DNA of 64,000 nucleotides, from contig NZ_QJUO01000003.1 of NCBI RefSeq assembly GCF_004327335.1, positions 124,001-188,000 of the forward strand, read 5' to 3'. A program made the position numbers and the translations under genes. Positions within the stretch are counted from its first letter, which is position 1. Every line of letters starts with the position of its first letter. The DNA is from Stutzerimonas kirkiae (GTDB taxonomy: Bacteria > Pseudomonadota > Gammaproteobacteria > Pseudomonadales > Pseudomonadaceae). Below are positions 18,088 to 29,947 of the stretch, piece by piece. The notes beneath the pieces are model-generated. The model was not told the DNA's origin, did not search any database, and worked only from the letters and a program-made list of their open reading frames with translations.

Positions 18088-19743
18088 ACCCAGGAAATCG
18101 GCGGCTTTGCCGCACTCGGCCTTCATCCCGCTGTTCTGGCCGCGATCGCGGCAGTCGGTTACGAAGAGCCTTCACCCATCCAGAACCAGGCGATCCCGGT
18201 GATCCTTGGCGGCCACGACATGATCGGCCAGGCGCAGACCGGCACCGGCAAGACCGCAGCTTTCGCGCTGCCACTGCTGTCGAAGATCGACCCGGCCCGC
18301 CGCGAGCCGCAAGTGCTGGTGCTGGCGCCTACCCGCGAGCTGGCGCTGCAGGTCGCCACTGCCTTCGAAGTCTATTCCAAGCAGATGCCCGGTGTTGGCG
18401 TCGTGGCTATCTACGGTGGCGCCCCGATGGGGCCGCAGCTCAAGGCGATCCGCCAGGGCGCGCAGATCATCGTGGCCACGCCCGGTCGCTTGGTCGACCA
18501 CCTGAGCCGTAATGCCGGCCTGCTCTCGACCATCGGCTTCCTGGTGCTCGACGAAGCCGACGAGATGCTCAAGCTGGGCTTCATGGACGACCTGGAAGTG
18601 ATCTTCGAAGCCATGCCCGAAGGCCGCCAGAGCGTGCTGTTCTCGGCCACCCTGCCGCATTCGATCCGCGCCATCGCCGAGAAGCACCTGCGTGACCCGC
18701 AGCATGTCAAGATCGCCGCCAAGACCCAGACCGTCGCCCGTATCGAGCAGGCGCACCTGATGGTGCATGCCGACCAGAAGATCCCGGCCGTACTGCGCCT
18801 TCTCGAAGTCGAGGACTTCGATGCGCTGATCGCCTTCGTACGCACCAAGCAGGCCACCCTCGATCTGGCCAGCGCCCTCGAAGCCAAGGGGTACAAGGCG
18901 GCGGCGCTGAACGGCGATATCGCGCAGAACCAGCGTGAGCGGGTCATCGAGTCGCTGAAGGACGGCCGCCTGGATATCGTGGTCGCCACCGACGTCGCTG
19001 CGCGTGGCCTCGATGTGGCGCGTATCACCCACGTGTTCAACGTCGACATGCCGTATGACCCGGAGTCCTATGTGCACCGCATCGGGCGTACCGGGCGTGC
19101 CGGCCGTGAAGGTCGCGCGCTGTTGCTGGTGACCCCGCGCGAGCGGCGCATGCTGCAGGTGATCGAGCGGGTCACCGGGCAGAAAGTGGCTGAAGCCCGT
19201 CTGCCCAACGCGCAGCAGGTGCTGGAAGCACGTATCCGCAAGCTCACCAACGGCCTGGCGCCGCTGGTGGCCGAAGCCGAGGCGAGCCATGGCGAGTTGC
19301 TGGATAAGCTGATTGCCGAGATCGGCTGCAGCCCGCGTGCCCTGGCGGCAGCCTTGTTGCGCAAGGCCACCAATGGCCAGTCGCTGACCCTGGCCGAACT
19401 GGAGAAGGAGCAGCCGCTGGTGCCGAGCAGTGCGCCCCGCGAGCGTTCCGAGCGCAGCGGCGAGCGTGACCGCGAGCGTCGCGCTCCGGTTCCCCTGGCC
19501 GAAGGCCGTGCGCGTTGCCGCACGCCGCTGGGTGCGCGTGACGGTATCGCGGCGCGCAACCTGCTGGGGGCGATCCTCAATGAGGGCGGGCTGGTGCGCG
19601 AGGCGATCGGGCGTATCCAGGTGCGCGACAGCTTCAGCCTGGTGGAATTGCCCGAAGAGGGGCTGGAGCGCCTGCTGACCAAGCTCAAGGATACCCGCGT
19701 CGCCGGCAAGCAGTTGAAGCTGCGGCGTTATCGCGAAGACTGA
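18085..19743 (+). CDS. deaD: DEAD-box ATP-dependent RNA helicase DeaD (CsdA)
   Basis: The 552-residue protein has the Q motif (GFAALGLHPAVLAAI, SPIQNQAIP), motif I AQTGTGKT at residues 50-57, motif II DEAD in VLDEADEML, SAT, and motif VI HRIGRTGRAGR. A basic linker follows, then a DbpA-type RNA-binding domain at the C-terminus (GARDGIAARNLLGAILN to LKLRRYRED). It unwinds RNA in ribosome assembly and mRNA turnover, notably in the cold. I chose the ATG at 18085 because the Q-motif spacing fits; an in-frame start 33 bases upstream lies in the leader hairpin. Confidence 0.93.
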   Translation: MTQEIGGFAALGLHPAVLAAIAAVGYEEPSPIQNQAIPVILGGHDMIGQAQTGTGKTAAFALPLLSKIDPARREPQVLVLAPTRELALQVATAFEVYSKQMPGVGVVAIYGGAPMGPQLKAIRQGAQIIVATPGRLVDHLSRNAGLLSTIGFLVLDEADEMLKLGFMDDLEVIFEAMPEGRQSVLFSATLPHSIRAIAEKHLRDPQHVKIAAKTQTVARIEQAHLMVHADQKIPAVLRLLEVEDFDALIAFVRTKQATLDLASALEAKGYKAAALNGDIAQNQRERVIESLKDGRLDIVVATDVAARGLDVARITHVFNVDMPYDPESYVHRIGRTGRAGREGRALLLVTPRERRMLQVIERVTGQKVAEARLPNAQQVLEARIRKLTNGLAPLVAEAEASHGELLDKLIAEIGCSPRALAAALLRKATNGQSLTLAELEKEQPLVPSSAPRERSERSGERDRERRAPVPLAEGRARCRTPLGARDGIAARNLLGAILNEGGLVREAIGRIQVRDSFSLVELPEEGLERLLTKLKDTRVAGKQLKLRRYRED

Positions 19744-19760
19744 GGCGGAGCCGGCGCCCG

Positions 19761-20405
19761 CTATTGCTCGGTGGGCGCCTGCGCTGAGGGAATGGGCCAT
19801 TCGCGGGCCAGCCCGCGGAAGACCGTGTCGATCATCAGCGGGGCATCCTCCACTGGGTCGAACTGATCGGGGTTGCGTGTCCAGTCGGTCACCAGCCCTA
19901 CGATCAGGGCATGTACCGAAAGTGCGGCCAGGCGTGGCGTCAGGCCGGGCCGCAGGTGTTCCGTGGCGCGCTGCAGCAGTTGCTCGCTCAGCCTGATGAA
20001 TTCGTCAATAAAGGCGTTATGCCGCTCTTCCGCTTCGCGCAGTTCATCGGTGAACTCGCAGCGATGCAGCAGAATGGTGAATATCCTGCTTTTTTGCGGA
20101 TTCAGGCTCATCGACTGGGTGACTTCGATGCACATGTCCCGCAGGACCGTCAGGGGCTGGTGTGGGCCGCAGGCCAGCAAGCGCTGCGCCAGTTGTTCCG
20201 GCGGCAGGCGTACCTGGTTGACCATTTCGTTGAACAGGTGGGCCTTGTTCTGGAAGTGCCAGTAGACCGCGCCTCTTGTCACGCCTGCATCGCGGGCGAT
20301 CTGATCGAGGCTGGTATGGGCCACACCCTTGTCGAGGAACAGCCGCTCGGCGGCCTCGAGGATGGATATGCGGGTCTTCTCGGCTTCTTCTTTGGTTCTG
20401 CGCAT
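19761..20405 (-). CDS. TetR-family repressor, TtgR/AcrR-like
   Basis: The protein of about 214 residues begins MRRTKEEAEKTRISILEAAE and has the helix-turn-helix DAGVTRGAVYWHFQNKAHLF, very close to the TtgR/AcrR/SmeT group of drug-binding repressors. The C-terminal domain would bind hydrophobic compounds. It is divergent from a Bcr/CflA exporter, and the 168-base gap between them holds a TtgR-like operator (20464-20491). It probably represses itself and the exporter. A start five codons upstream (20420) is also possible. Confidence 0.85.
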   Translation of the reverse strand: MRRTKEEAEKTRISILEAAERLFLDKGVAHTSLDQIARDAGVTRGAVYWHFQNKAHLFNEMVNQVRLPPEQLAQRLLACGPHQPLTVLRDMCIEVTQSMSLNPQKSRIFTILLHRCEFTDELREAEERHNAFIDEFIRLSEQLLQRATEHLRPGLTPRLAALSVHALIVGLVTDWTRNPDQFDPVEDAPLMIDTVFRGLAREWPIPSAQAPTEQ

Positions 20406-20463
20406 GGTTCTACTGGGCAATTCGTAGGGTAGTGCCGGGCTGCGTGCACCGGAGCGGGTCGGC

Positions 20464-20491
20464 TATTTACAATCGACTCTGTATGTAACAG
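20464..20491. promoter_or_regulatory. TtgR-like operator
   Basis: TTTACAATCGACTCTGTATG followed by TAA resembles the TtgR operator, whose known core is TTTACA-(about 10)-TGTAA. Half sites TTACA and TGTAA are inverted. It lies midway between the divergent tetR-like gene and the MFS gene, 59 bases before the former. A second TTGTAAA at 20514-20520 may be an extra half site. Binding by the adjacent repressor is inference. Confidence 0.55.
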
Positions 20492-20572
20492 CATCTGCCG
20501 GTCTTGTAAATCGCCCGCTTGCCCGCGCTTTTGCCAAGCCGTGCGACTTTTTCTTCTGTTCGTGAGCTTCTT

Positions 20573-21763
20573 ATGCCTTTTCGGATTCTCCTGATACTGG
20601 GAGCACTGAGTGCTTTCGGCCCCATGGCCATCGACTTTTATCTGCCCGCTTTCCCGGCCCTGGCTGAAGGTTTCGCCACGGATGTCGAGCAGGTGCAACT
20701 GACTCTGGCGGTCTATTTCGTCGGCCTGGCGGTAGGGCAACTGGTCTATGGGCCACTGGCGGATCGCTATGGGCGGCGCAGGCCCTTGTTGCTGGGAATT
20801 GCACTGTTCACGCTGGCCTCGTTCGCCTGCTCGTTCGCGCCCAGCCTGCACTGGCTGATCGCGGCGCGTTTTGTCCAGGCGCTCGGCGGCTGTGCCGGAA
20901 TGGTGATCTCGCGTGCGATCGTGCGCGATCTCTGCGATCCGATCACCTCGGCCCGGGTGTTCTCCCAGTTGATGCTGGTCATGGGGTTGGCACCGATCCT
21001 GGCGCCTTTGGCGGGTGGGCTGCTACTCAATCTGGCGGGCTGGCAGGCGATCTTCTTCATACTCGGCTTTTTCGGCGTATTCTGCCTGCTGGCAGTAAAC
21101 CTGTGGCTTCCGGAAACCCTGGACCCGCGGCAACCGTCCGCACCTCTGCGTGGCGCCCTTGGAGAATACCGGCGGCTTTTCCGGGACCTGCCGTTCGTCG
21201 GGCATGCGCTGACCGGTGGCCTGGCGATGGCCGGCATGTTCGCTTATATCGCCGGCTCGCCCTTCGTTTTCATCGAATTGTATGGTGTCCCGAGCGAGTA
21301 CTACGGCTGGCTGTTCGGTCTGAATGCCGCGGGTTTCATCCTGTTCGCCCAGGTGAATGCCTGGTTGGTGGCGCGCCGTGGGCCGGGATACTGGGCCAGG
21401 CGTATCGCCTGGTTCTATTGCAGTTGCGGTGTGTTGCTGCTGATCGTCGCCCTGGCCCGTCCCGAAAACCTGTGGCCGCTGTTGCTGCCATTGTTCGGTG
21501 GTATGGCTTGCCTGGGTATCCTGATGCCCAATACCTCGGCTTGCGCCATGGCTGGCCAGGGCCGCCATGCCGGGAGTGCGTCGGCGTTGCTCGGCAGCCT
21601 GCAGTTCGGCATCGCCGCCTGTGCAGCCAGTGCCGTGGGCTTTCTGCATGACGGCAGCACCCTGCCCATGGCGCTGGTGATCTGCGGTTGCAGTCTGCTG
21701 GCGCTGGCGATGTCGCGCCTGACACTGATGGCCGAGCGGCGTGCAGGGCATCCTCTGGCGTGA
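20573..21763 (+). CDS. Bcr/CflA-type multidrug MFS exporter
   Basis: The 396-residue protein has 12 membrane segments and the family words FGPMAIDFYLPAFPALAEGF (TM1) and GPLADRYGRRRPLL (MFS motif A between TM2 and TM3). TM4 and TM5 carry SRAIVRDL and PILAPLAGG. The Bcr/CflA group exports bicyclomycin, sulfonamides, cysteine or chloramphenicol derivatives. The divergent TtgR-like gene suggests induction by a toxic aromatic. The start at 20573 places TM1 directly at the N-terminus, as in relatives. Confidence 0.88.
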   Translation: MPFRILLILGALSAFGPMAIDFYLPAFPALAEGFATDVEQVQLTLAVYFVGLAVGQLVYGPLADRYGRRRPLLLGIALFTLASFACSFAPSLHWLIAARFVQALGGCAGMVISRAIVRDLCDPITSARVFSQLMLVMGLAPILAPLAGGLLLNLAGWQAIFFILGFFGVFCLLAVNLWLPETLDPRQPSAPLRGALGEYRRLFRDLPFVGHALTGGLAMAGMFAYIAGSPFVFIELYGVPSEYYGWLFGLNAAGFILFAQVNAWLVARRGPGYWARRIAWFYCSCGVLLLIVALARPENLWPLLLPLFGGMACLGILMPNTSACAMAGQGRHAGSASALLGSLQFGIAACAASAVGFLHDGSTLPMALVICGCSLLALAMSRLTLMAERRAGHPLA

Positions 21764-21879
21764 TGCCTGGCGGCGCCAGGATCTTCGAAGTGGCGGCTGT
21801 CGAGCAACAGGGGGCGCTTTCGCCGTAGTGCTGTGAGCCTTTCGTATGTCGCCGGCGATGTCCGGGCTTGCGGCGAATA

Positions 21880-22088
21880 CCGGGGCGATTATGGAAAGCG
21901 CCGTCGCCCGATGCCCGAGTCATTCGTAGGGCTTTCGGTTTCCCAGGCTGTTTCTTTCAGGTGCCGTCGACAGTGGCTGTGTGGATGCCGGGTGGCGGGC
22001 GGGGTCTTCGCCGCCGGGGATGGCGATGTATTCACGCGTGCCCCGTTCCGCCACCAGGCATCCGCACGGATACGAGGATACCGAGATC
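21880..22088. repeat. About 210-bp dispersed element, copy 1
   Basis: This stretch contains CGGGGCGATTATGGAAAGCG, AGGGCTTTCGGTTTCCCAGG, CTGTTTCTTTCA, GGATGCCGGGTGGCGGG, GTATTCACGCGTGCCCCG and CCACCAGGCATCCGCACGGA. The same series occurs in reverse order and orientation at 46923-47134, and its last part again at 49164-49211. It lies in the 464-base gap between the MFS gene and the gene ending at 22228; no gene is seen in that gap. Confidence 0.7.
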
Positions 22089-22227
22089 GCGCTCTACGGC
22101 TTCATGGCCAGGCACACTCTCATGAAACAAGAAATAGCTCTTTGATTGAAAAGGCTGTTTCTTGGCGGCAGGAACGCGCCTGTCTGCTGTGCGACAGCGT
22201 GGAGTGCGACGAAACGTCAACGAGACC

Positions 22228-22605
22228 CTAGAGTTGGCCGGGACGAACCAGGCGTTCTATGGTCGGCTCCAGGCGGCGTTTCAGTTCGGCTTCGATCTGC
22301 GGGATGAATTCGTCGATGACTTCTTGCAGGATCGATTGCGCGGAGACGCGCAACTCATGGTCGATATGGCGTTCGGCCAGGTCGCGGAAGGCCGTGCGGG
22401 CAGGGGACGGGCGTGCCTCCTTCGCTTCCTCGCTGGCCTGGACCACGCTGAGCACACATGGGCCGGTGCTTTCCACGGTATTGGTCAGCAGGGGCGGCTC
22501 GATGTTTTCATCGAGCAGGGCGCGGATGGATTCCAGGTCCTCCAGCAGGGCCGGGGCGGGGGAGGTCTTCGTGTGCATGTGGGTTTTCAGTGTACTGCCG
22601 TCCAT
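22228..22605 (-). CDS. Conserved hypothetical protein downstream of holC
   Basis: The 125-residue protein starts MDGSTLKTHMHTKTSP and has a charged, mostly helical C-terminal half (RDLAERHIDHELRVSAQSIL, EVIDEFIPQIEAELKRRLEP). No enzyme motif is visible. Its ATG overlaps the holC stop by four bases, so it is coupled to the DNA polymerase chi subunit gene; this order (pepA, holC, this gene) is kept in other Pseudomonas. A part in the polymerase or clamp loader complex is possible but unproven. Confidence 0.8.
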   Translation of the reverse strand: MDGSTLKTHMHTKTSPAPALLEDLESIRALLDENIEPPLLTNTVESTGPCVLSVVQASEEAKEARPSPARTAFRDLAERHIDHELRVSAQSILQEVIDEFIPQIEAELKRRLEPTIERLVRPGQL

Positions 22606-23024
22606 CAGAGGTCGAGTCGTTGTGGAGCATAGCCCCGTTGGCGGTAATGGCGGAAATTCTCGCGACAGCGGGCCAACAGTTCGGGCTGCTGGTTGACGAT
22701 CTCTATCACGCGACTGAACTGGTCGACATGGGGCGAGAGGGTCGCGCCGAGGTTGATCAGCAGGCCCTGGGGATGCCCGGGGGCCTGCTCCAGTCCGATG
22801 GCGACCGGTGTCTGGGGATTGTCCTGGTGCAGGTCGTGGGGGATGAAGCGCTCGCTGCGAAAGCTCCACAGCAGCTCGTCCAGCGTGTCGCACTGCTGTT
22901 CGTCCTGGCAGCGGATAAAGACCGGCATATCGTGCTGCCAGCCTTTCAGCGTCAGTTTGCAGGCCGCGCGCAGACGGCCTGCCGGATCACTGTCCGGCAG
23001 TACGTAGAAGTCGATGCGGGTCAT
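22605..23024 (-). CDS. holC: DNA polymerase III chi subunit HolC
   Basis: The 139-residue protein (MTRIDFYVLPDSD, CKLTLKGWQHDMPVFIRC, DELLWSFRSERFIPHDL) has the HolC pattern. Chi links the clamp loader to SSB through psi. It lies 32 bases downstream of pepA and overlaps the next gene. Confidence 0.94.
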   Translation of the reverse strand: MTRIDFYVLPDSDPAGRLRAACKLTLKGWQHDMPVFIRCQDEQQCDTLDELLWSFRSERFIPHDLHQDNPQTPVAIGLEQAPGHPQGLLINLGATLSPHVDQFSRVIEIVNQQPELLARCRENFRHYRQRGYAPQRLDL

Positions 23025-23055
23025 CGGCGCGACCTGCCGAGGCCTGTCGGCATGC

Positions 23056-24729
<1,674 letters not shown>

Positions 24730-24767
24730 TCATGACACCCTGGGCGGATGTCATGTCGTCCGGGTTA

Positions 24768-27377
24768 TCAGACTTCGACGACCTGGATCTTGGCCTTTTC
24801 CGCGGACTCGCGGAATTCGGCGATCTGGTCGAAGGACAGGTAGCGATAGATATCGGCAGCCATGCTGTCGATGTTCTTCGCGTATTCCATGTACTCCTCG
24901 ACGGTCGGCAGCTTGCCGATGATCGACGCGACCGCGGCCAGTTCGGCGGAAGCCAGGAACACGTTGGTCGCATCGCCCAGGCGGTTGGGGAAGTTACGGG
25001 TCGAGGTGGAGACCACGGTGGAACCGGTCTGTACGCGTGCCTGGTTACCCATGCACAGCGAGCAGCCTGGCATTTCCATGCGCGCGCCAGCCTTGCCGTA
25101 GATACCGTAGTAGCCTTCCTCGGTCAGTTGGTGGGCGTCCATCTTGGTTGGCGGAGCCAGCCACAGACGGGTCGGGATGCCACCCTTGACCTTTTCCAGC
25201 AGCTTGCCGGCGGCGCGGAAGTGACCGATGTTGGTCATGCAGGAGCCGATGAAGACTTCGTCGATCTTCTGGCCCTGGACGCTGGACAGCAGGCGGGCAT
25301 CGTCCGGGTCGTTCGGTGCGCAGAGCACGGGCTCCTTGACGTCGGCCAGGTCGATCTCGATGACGGCGGCGTATTCGGCGTCCTTGTCGGCTTCCAGCAG
25401 TTGCGGGTTGGCCACCCAGGCTTCCATGGCGCGTGCACGACGTTCCAGGGTGCGCGGGTCACCGTAGCCTTCGCTGATCATCCAGCGCAGCAGGGTGATG
25501 TTGGACTGCAGATACTCGGCGATGGCTTTTTCCGGCAGCTTGATGGTGCAACCGGCAGCCGAGCGTTCGGCCGAGGCGTCGGACAGTTCGAAGGCTTGCT
25601 CGACGGTCAGTTCGTTGAGGCCTTCGATCTCCAGGATGCGGCCGGAGAAGATGTTCTTCTTGCCCTTCTTCTCGACGGTCAGCAGGCCCGACTGGATCGC
25701 GTAGTAGGGGATCGCATGCACCAGGTCGCGCAGGGTGATGCCCGGTTGCAGCTTGCCCTTGAAGCGCACCAGTACCGACTCCGGCATGTCCAGCGGCATT
25801 ACGCCGGTGGCGGCGGCGAAGGCGACCAGGCCGGAACCGGCCGGGAAGGAGATGCCGATCGGGAAGCGGGTGTGGGAGTCACCACCGGTACCGACGGTAT
25901 CCGGCAGCAGCATGCGGTTCAGCCAACTGTGGATGATGCCGTCGCCCGGACGCAGGGACACGCCGCCGCGGGTCATGATGAAGTCCGGCAGGGTGTGGTG
26001 GGTGGTGACGTCGATCGGCTTCGGATAGGCCGCGGTGTGGCAGAAGGACTGCATCACCAGGTCGGCGGAGAAGCCCAGGCAGGCCAGGTCCTTCAGCTCG
26101 TCGCGGGTCATCGGGCCCGTGGTGTCCTGGGAGCCGACGGTGGTCATCTTCGGTTCGCAGTAGGTGCCTGGGCGCACGCCCTGGCCTTCCGGCAGGCCGC
26201 AGGCGCGACCGACCATCTTCTGCGCCAGGCTGAAGCCCTTGCCGCTGTCGGCGGGGGCAACCGGCTTCTTGAACAGGTCCGCCGGGCCGAGGCCCAGTTC
26301 GGCGCGGGCCTTGTCGGTCAGGCCACGGCCGACGATCAGCGGGATACGGCCGCCGGCGCGGACTTCGTCGAGCAGCACGTCGGTTTTCAGTTCGAAGCTG
26401 GTGACCAGCTCGTCGCTGCCGTGGCGGCGTACTTCGCCCTTGTACGGGTAGACATCAATGATGTCGCCCATGGCTAGGTTGGTGCAGTCGAATTCGATCG
26501 GCAGGGCGCCGGCGTCTTCCATGGTGTTGTAGAAGATCGGCGCGATCTTGGTGCCGAAGCAGAAGCCGCCGGCGCGCTTGTTCGGTACGTTCGGGATGTC
26601 GTCGCCGAAGAACCACAGCACCGAGTTGGTGGCGGATTTACGCGAAGAGCCGGTGCCGACCACGTCGCCGACGTAGGCGACCGGGAAGCCTTTTTCCTTC
26701 AGGGCTTCCATCTGCTTCAGCGGGCCGACGGAACCGGGAGCGTCCGGCTCGATGCCGTCGCGGGCCATCTTCAGCATGGCCAGCGCGTGCAGCGGGATGT
26801 CGGGGCGCGACCAGGCGTCAGGCGCGGGCGACAGGTCGTCGGTGTTGGTTTCGCCGGTCACCTTGAACACGGTCAGGGTGATTTTCTCGGCCAGGGCCGG
26901 GCGGTTCTTGAACCATTCGCCGTCGGCCCAGGACTGCAGTACCGACTTGGCGATGGCGTTGCCGGCCTTGGCGCGTTCCGCGACATCGTGGAAGGCGTCG
27001 AACATCAGCAGGGTGTGCTTCAATTGCTCGCCGGCGATCTCGGCCAGTTCGGCGTTGTCCAGCAGTTCGACCAGGGTGGCGATGTTGTAGCCGCCCTGCA
27101 TGGTGCCGAGCAGTTCGACCGCGTGCTTCTTGTCGATCAGCGGGGAAGTCGCCTCGCCCTTGGCGATGGCGGACAGGAAGCCGGCCTTGACGTAGGCGGC
27201 TTCGTCGACTCCCGGTGGTACGCGATTGGTGATCAGATCGAGCAGGAAGGCTTCTTCGCCTGCTGGAGGATTCTTCAGCAGTTCGACCAGACCTGCGGTT
27301 TGTTCGGCGTTCAGCGGCTGGGGCACGATACCCTGGGCGGCACGCTCTTCTACGTGTTTGCGGTAGGCTTCAAGCAC
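24768..27377 (-). CDS. acnB: Aconitate hydratase B (2-methylisocitrate dehydratase) AcnB
   Basis: The 869-residue protein has the AcnB HEAT-like N-terminal domain and swivel domain, then the cluster-binding core with [15 protein letters not shown] and [10 protein letters not shown]. It turns citrate into isocitrate in the TCA cycle and, as an apo-protein, can bind mRNA. I chose the GTG at 27377 ([17 protein letters not shown]) because AcnB proteins begin MLE-YRKH and GAGG lies just upstream; the ATG codons further up add unconserved residues. Confidence 0.95.
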   Translation of the reverse strand: MLEAYRKHVEERAAQGIVPQPLNAEQTAGLVELLKNPPAGEEAFLLDLITNRVPPGVDEAAYVKAGFLSAIAKGEATSPLIDKKHAVELLGTMQGGYNIATLVELLDNAELAEIAGEQLKHTLLMFDAFHDVAERAKAGNAIAKSVLQSWADGEWFKNRPALAEKITLTVFKVTGETNTDDLSPAPDAWSRPDIPLHALAMLKMARDGIEPDAPGSVGPLKQMEALKEKGFPVAYVGDVVGTGSSRKSATNSVLWFFGDDIPNVPNKRAGGFCFGTKIAPIFYNTMEDAGALPIEFDCTNLAMGDIIDVYPYKGEVRRHGSDELVTSFELKTDVLLDEVRAGGRIPLIVGRGLTDKARAELGLGPADLFKKPVAPADSGKGFSLAQKMVGRACGLPEGQGVRPGTYCEPKMTTVGSQDTTGPMTRDELKDLACLGFSADLVMQSFCHTAAYPKPIDVTTHHTLPDFIMTRGGVSLRPGDGIIHSWLNRMLLPDTVGTGGDSHTRFPIGISFPAGSGLVAFAAATGVMPLDMPESVLVRFKGKLQPGITLRDLVHAIPYYAIQSGLLTVEKKGKKNIFSGRILEIEGLNELTVEQAFELSDASAERSAAGCTIKLPEKAIAEYLQSNITLLRWMISEGYGDPRTLERRARAMEAWVANPQLLEADKDAEYAAVIEIDLADVKEPVLCAPNDPDDARLLSSVQGQKIDEVFIGSCMTNIGHFRAAGKLLEKVKGGIPTRLWLAPPTKMDAHQLTEEGYYGIYGKAGARMEMPGCSLCMGNQARVQTGSTVVSTSTRNFPNRLGDATNVFLASAELAAVASIIGKLPTVEEYMEYAKNIDSMAADIYRYLSFDQIAEFRESAEKAKIQVVEV

Positions 27378-27426
27378 AGTTTTTACCCTCATCATTGGTC
27401 CCATGGTGGAGCGGGACGCTCATCCG

Positions 27427-27539
27427 GAAGCTGCTTTCAAAGTTTTACGCCGGGTCGATGAGAGCGGGTGGCGGAGGAGGGGGCGCGCACCCGGCTCTGG
27501 ACCGGTTCAACTGTGCCGTGACGCTTTGAAAACAGCTTC
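27427..27539. promoter_or_regulatory. Inverted repeat in the acnB upstream region
   Basis: GAAGCTGCTTTCAAAG at 27427-27442 and CTTTGAAAACAGCTTC at 27524-27539 are inverted copies matching at 15 of 16 positions, 81 bases apart. They lie 50-162 bases upstream of the acnB start. They could be paired regulator sites or a long RNA stem. The rest of the 381-base gap to 27758 shows nothing I can name. Confidence 0.5.
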
Positions 27540-27758
27540 GCAAGGATAGTGGTGCCGAAAACGGCGTGCCGATTCTACTGGATCGGCATCATAAAGTTAA
27601 GCCGCAACACCGTCGGCAAGGCTTTCTGCCGTCTGTCGGCGATCCGTGCCGGAGCTGCGTGGCACCTGGCTTGCAATACTTTCGGGGGCGCGCGGGGTGA
27701 CCCTGCTAGGACAAAAGTCTAAGATGCCGCTACCGTTCGTATCGACGTTTCGCTCCCC

Positions 27759-28232
27759 ATGTCTTCTTCGCGTATCAAAACCCCCTGTGTCGGTCTCTGC
27801 TCGACGGTCTATGGCGATCTGGTCTGTCGTGGCTGCAAGCGTTTCCATCATGAGGTGGTGAACTGGAACGCCTACGACGAGGAGCAGAAGCGCTCGGTCT
27901 GCCGCCGGCTCGAGGTGCTGCTGGTGCAGGTGATGATGGCCAAGCTCGAGGTGTTCGACAGCGACTTGCTGCGTAGCCAGTTGCAGGGCCGCAACGTGCG
28001 TTTCGTGCCCGAGCAGTCGCCCTATTGCTGGGCCTATCAATTGATTGCCCGCGGCGCGCGCCTGATCCAGCAGACGGAAGCCTATGGCGTGGCGCTGCTG
28101 CCGGAGTTCAGGGGCTGGGAGCTGCCGCGCCTGCGCGATGCCATCGACCGGGAATTCTTCCTGCTGTCCGAGGCGCATTATGAGCGTTATATCGCGCCGG
28201 GTTTTCTGCGCGAGGTGCTGGCGGGCCGATAA
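27759..28232 (+). CDS. DUF1289 protein with N-terminal cysteine cluster
   Basis: The 157-residue protein begins MSSSRIKTPCVGLC and has the four-cysteine DUF1289 pattern (CVGLC, then CRGC eight residues on), likely a metal site. The remaining 120 residues are helical. DUF1289 proteins are of unknown function; the cluster suggests iron or zinc binding. The order acnB, this gene, uspA-like and lpxH is kept in P. aeruginosa. Confidence 0.85.
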   Translation: MSSSRIKTPCVGLCSTVYGDLVCRGCKRFHHEVVNWNAYDEEQKRSVCRRLEVLLVQVMMAKLEVFDSDLLRSQLQGRNVRFVPEQSPYCWAYQLIARGARLIQQTEAYGVALLPEFRGWELPRLRDAIDREFFLLSEAHYERYIAPGFLREVLAGR

Positions 28233-28315
28233 CTGCGATGGTTCCGGGCGTTGTCCGGGGCTGGCACCCTGCGCTGTGGCGGCAGGCGCGCCAGTTTCCC
28301 GGCGAACGCCTGGCT

Positions 28316-29947
28316 TCAACTGATATGGAAACGTTGCACCTGGCTTTCCAGGGTCTGGACGATGCTTTCCAGGGCCTGGGTGGCGGCGGTATTGCTCTGG
28401 ATGGCTTCGGAAGTGTCCCGCGACATCGCTGCGATCTGCTCGACATTGCGGGCGATCTCGTTGATGGCCGCTACCTGCTGTTCGGCGGCCCGCACCACGT
28501 CCCGCACGTTGTTGAGCGAGTCGGTGGATTGATGGTGAATCTCGTCGAGGCGCTCCGCCGCCTGGTTGGCCAGTTCCAGGCCGTGCTCGACCTGTGGCCC
28601 GGTGGTGTGCATGGCGGCCACGGCGTCGCGGGTTTCGCTCTGGATCAGTTCGATCATCCGGGCGATGTCCGCTGTCGCGGTGGTGGTGCGTTGTGCCAGG
28701 GAGCGCACTTCGTCGGCGACCACCGCAAAGCCCCGGCCGTTTTCGCCCGCTCTGGCGGCTTCGATCGCGGCGTTCAGGGCCAGCAGGTTGGTCTGGTCGG
28801 CGATGGCGCGGATCACCCCGGCGATGCCGGCTATCTCTTCCGAGCGGCGTTGCAGGGAGGCGATCTGTTCGGATGAGTCGGCCACGGTACGGGCCACCGT
28901 GGCCATCTCTCCGGCGGCGTTCCTTACCAGTTCCACACTGCTGCTCGACAATTCGGCGGCCTTCGCCGAATTTTCCTCGGTGTGACGGGCGATCAGCGAA
29001 ACCTCGTTGATGCTGACGGTCATCTCTTCGATGCTCGCCGCCGAGGCGGTGGACAGGGAGGCCTGTTCTTCCGCGGAGCTCAGTACGCTGCGGGTCGACT
29101 GGCCAAGGTGGCCTACCCCTGCGCTGATGTTGTGGGCCGCGCTGCTGATCTGGCCGATCATCTCGCGCAGGCTCTGCTGCATGCCGCCGATATTGGCCAG
29201 GATGCTGTTCGTGCGCCGGTCGTCGACCGTCATGTTCAGGTCGCCGTTGGCGATGCGCTGCACGGTGCTGGCCACGTCGGCCGGTTCGCCGCCGAGGTTG
29301 TTCTGCAGGTGCAGGATGATCCGGTAGGCCACCGTGCTGCCGATCAGCAGGCCGATGATGCAGGAGATGATCATCAGGATGGTGAAGTTGCCTGCCACCG
29401 AACGGGCCAGTTCGGTTTCCTGCTGGCTCTTTTGTTCCTGCCAATCGATGAAGTGGTTGATGCTGGCCAGCCATTCGCGGAAGGCCGGGCGAGCATCGCG
29501 TACCAGGGTTTCGGTGACGGTCCGTAGGCTGCCGGCATGATAGCCGTGCATGATGCGCTCGATGAGAGGCAGGGTCTTGGCTTCGACCGCCTTGATCGCC
29601 TCCAGCAAATCACGCTCCTCGGCATTTACCTGGCTGGGGTTGGCGAACAGGGTATCCAGCTCCTTGGCCGCTTCGGTGTACTGCAGGGTCAGCCGGTCGA
29701 TTTCCGCCAGGGTCTTCTCCAGCTCGGCTTCGTCATCCAGCAGGACCAGGTCGCGCAGGGCAATGGCCCGATCGTGCACGCTGCCGCGGAAGTTGATCGC
29801 CTGGCGCTGTTTGAGGGCGTTGACGTCGGTGATCTCGGTCAGGGTCGCGTCGATGATCCCCACCTCGCGGCTGCCCACCAGGGCGACAGCGACCATAAGC
29901 GCCAGCATCAGGCCGAAACCCAGGGCCAGGCGTGTACTGATCTTCAT
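28316..29947 (-). CDS. Methyl-accepting chemotaxis protein with four-helix-bundle sensor
   Basis: The 543-residue protein has TM1 at about residues 6-28, a helical periplasmic domain of about 155 residues (4HB_MCP type), TM2 at about 188-208, HAMP at about 209-262 and a signalling domain with tip [20 protein letters not shown] near residue 400. It signals to CheA. The ATG at 29947 has AAGGAG ten bases upstream; an ATG six codons earlier lies inside that site. It is convergent with the DUF1289 gene. The ligand is unknown. Confidence 0.9.
   Translation of the reverse strand: MKISTRLALGFGLMLALMVAVALVGSREVGIIDATLTEITDVNALKQRQAINFRGSVHDRAIALRDLVLLDDEAELEKTLAEIDRLTLQYTEAAKELDTLFANPSQVNAEERDLLEAIKAVEAKTLPLIERIMHGYHAGSLRTVTETLVRDARPAFREWLASINHFIDWQEQKSQQETELARSVAGNFTILMIISCIIGLLIGSTVAYRIILHLQNNLGGEPADVASTVQRIANGDLNMTVDDRRTNSILANIGGMQQSLREMIGQISSAAHNISAGVGHLGQSTRSVLSSAEEQASLSTASAASIEEMTVSINEVSLIARHTEENSAKAAELSSSSVELVRNAAGEMATVARTVADSSEQIASLQRRSEEIAGIAGVIRAIADQTNLLALNAAIEAARAGENGRGFAVVADEVRSLAQRTTTATADIARMIELIQSETRDAVAAMHTTGPQVEHGLELANQAAERLDEIHHQSTDSLNNVRDVVRAAEQQVAAINEIARNVEQIAAMSRDTSEAIQSNTAATQALESIVQTLESQVQRFHIS

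Noticed and set aside
19753..19779. GGCGCCC/GGGCGCC hairpin as a terminator between deaD and the tetR-like gene
   Set aside because: The 13-base loop is long, there is no T run, and the hairpin overlaps the tetR stop region.
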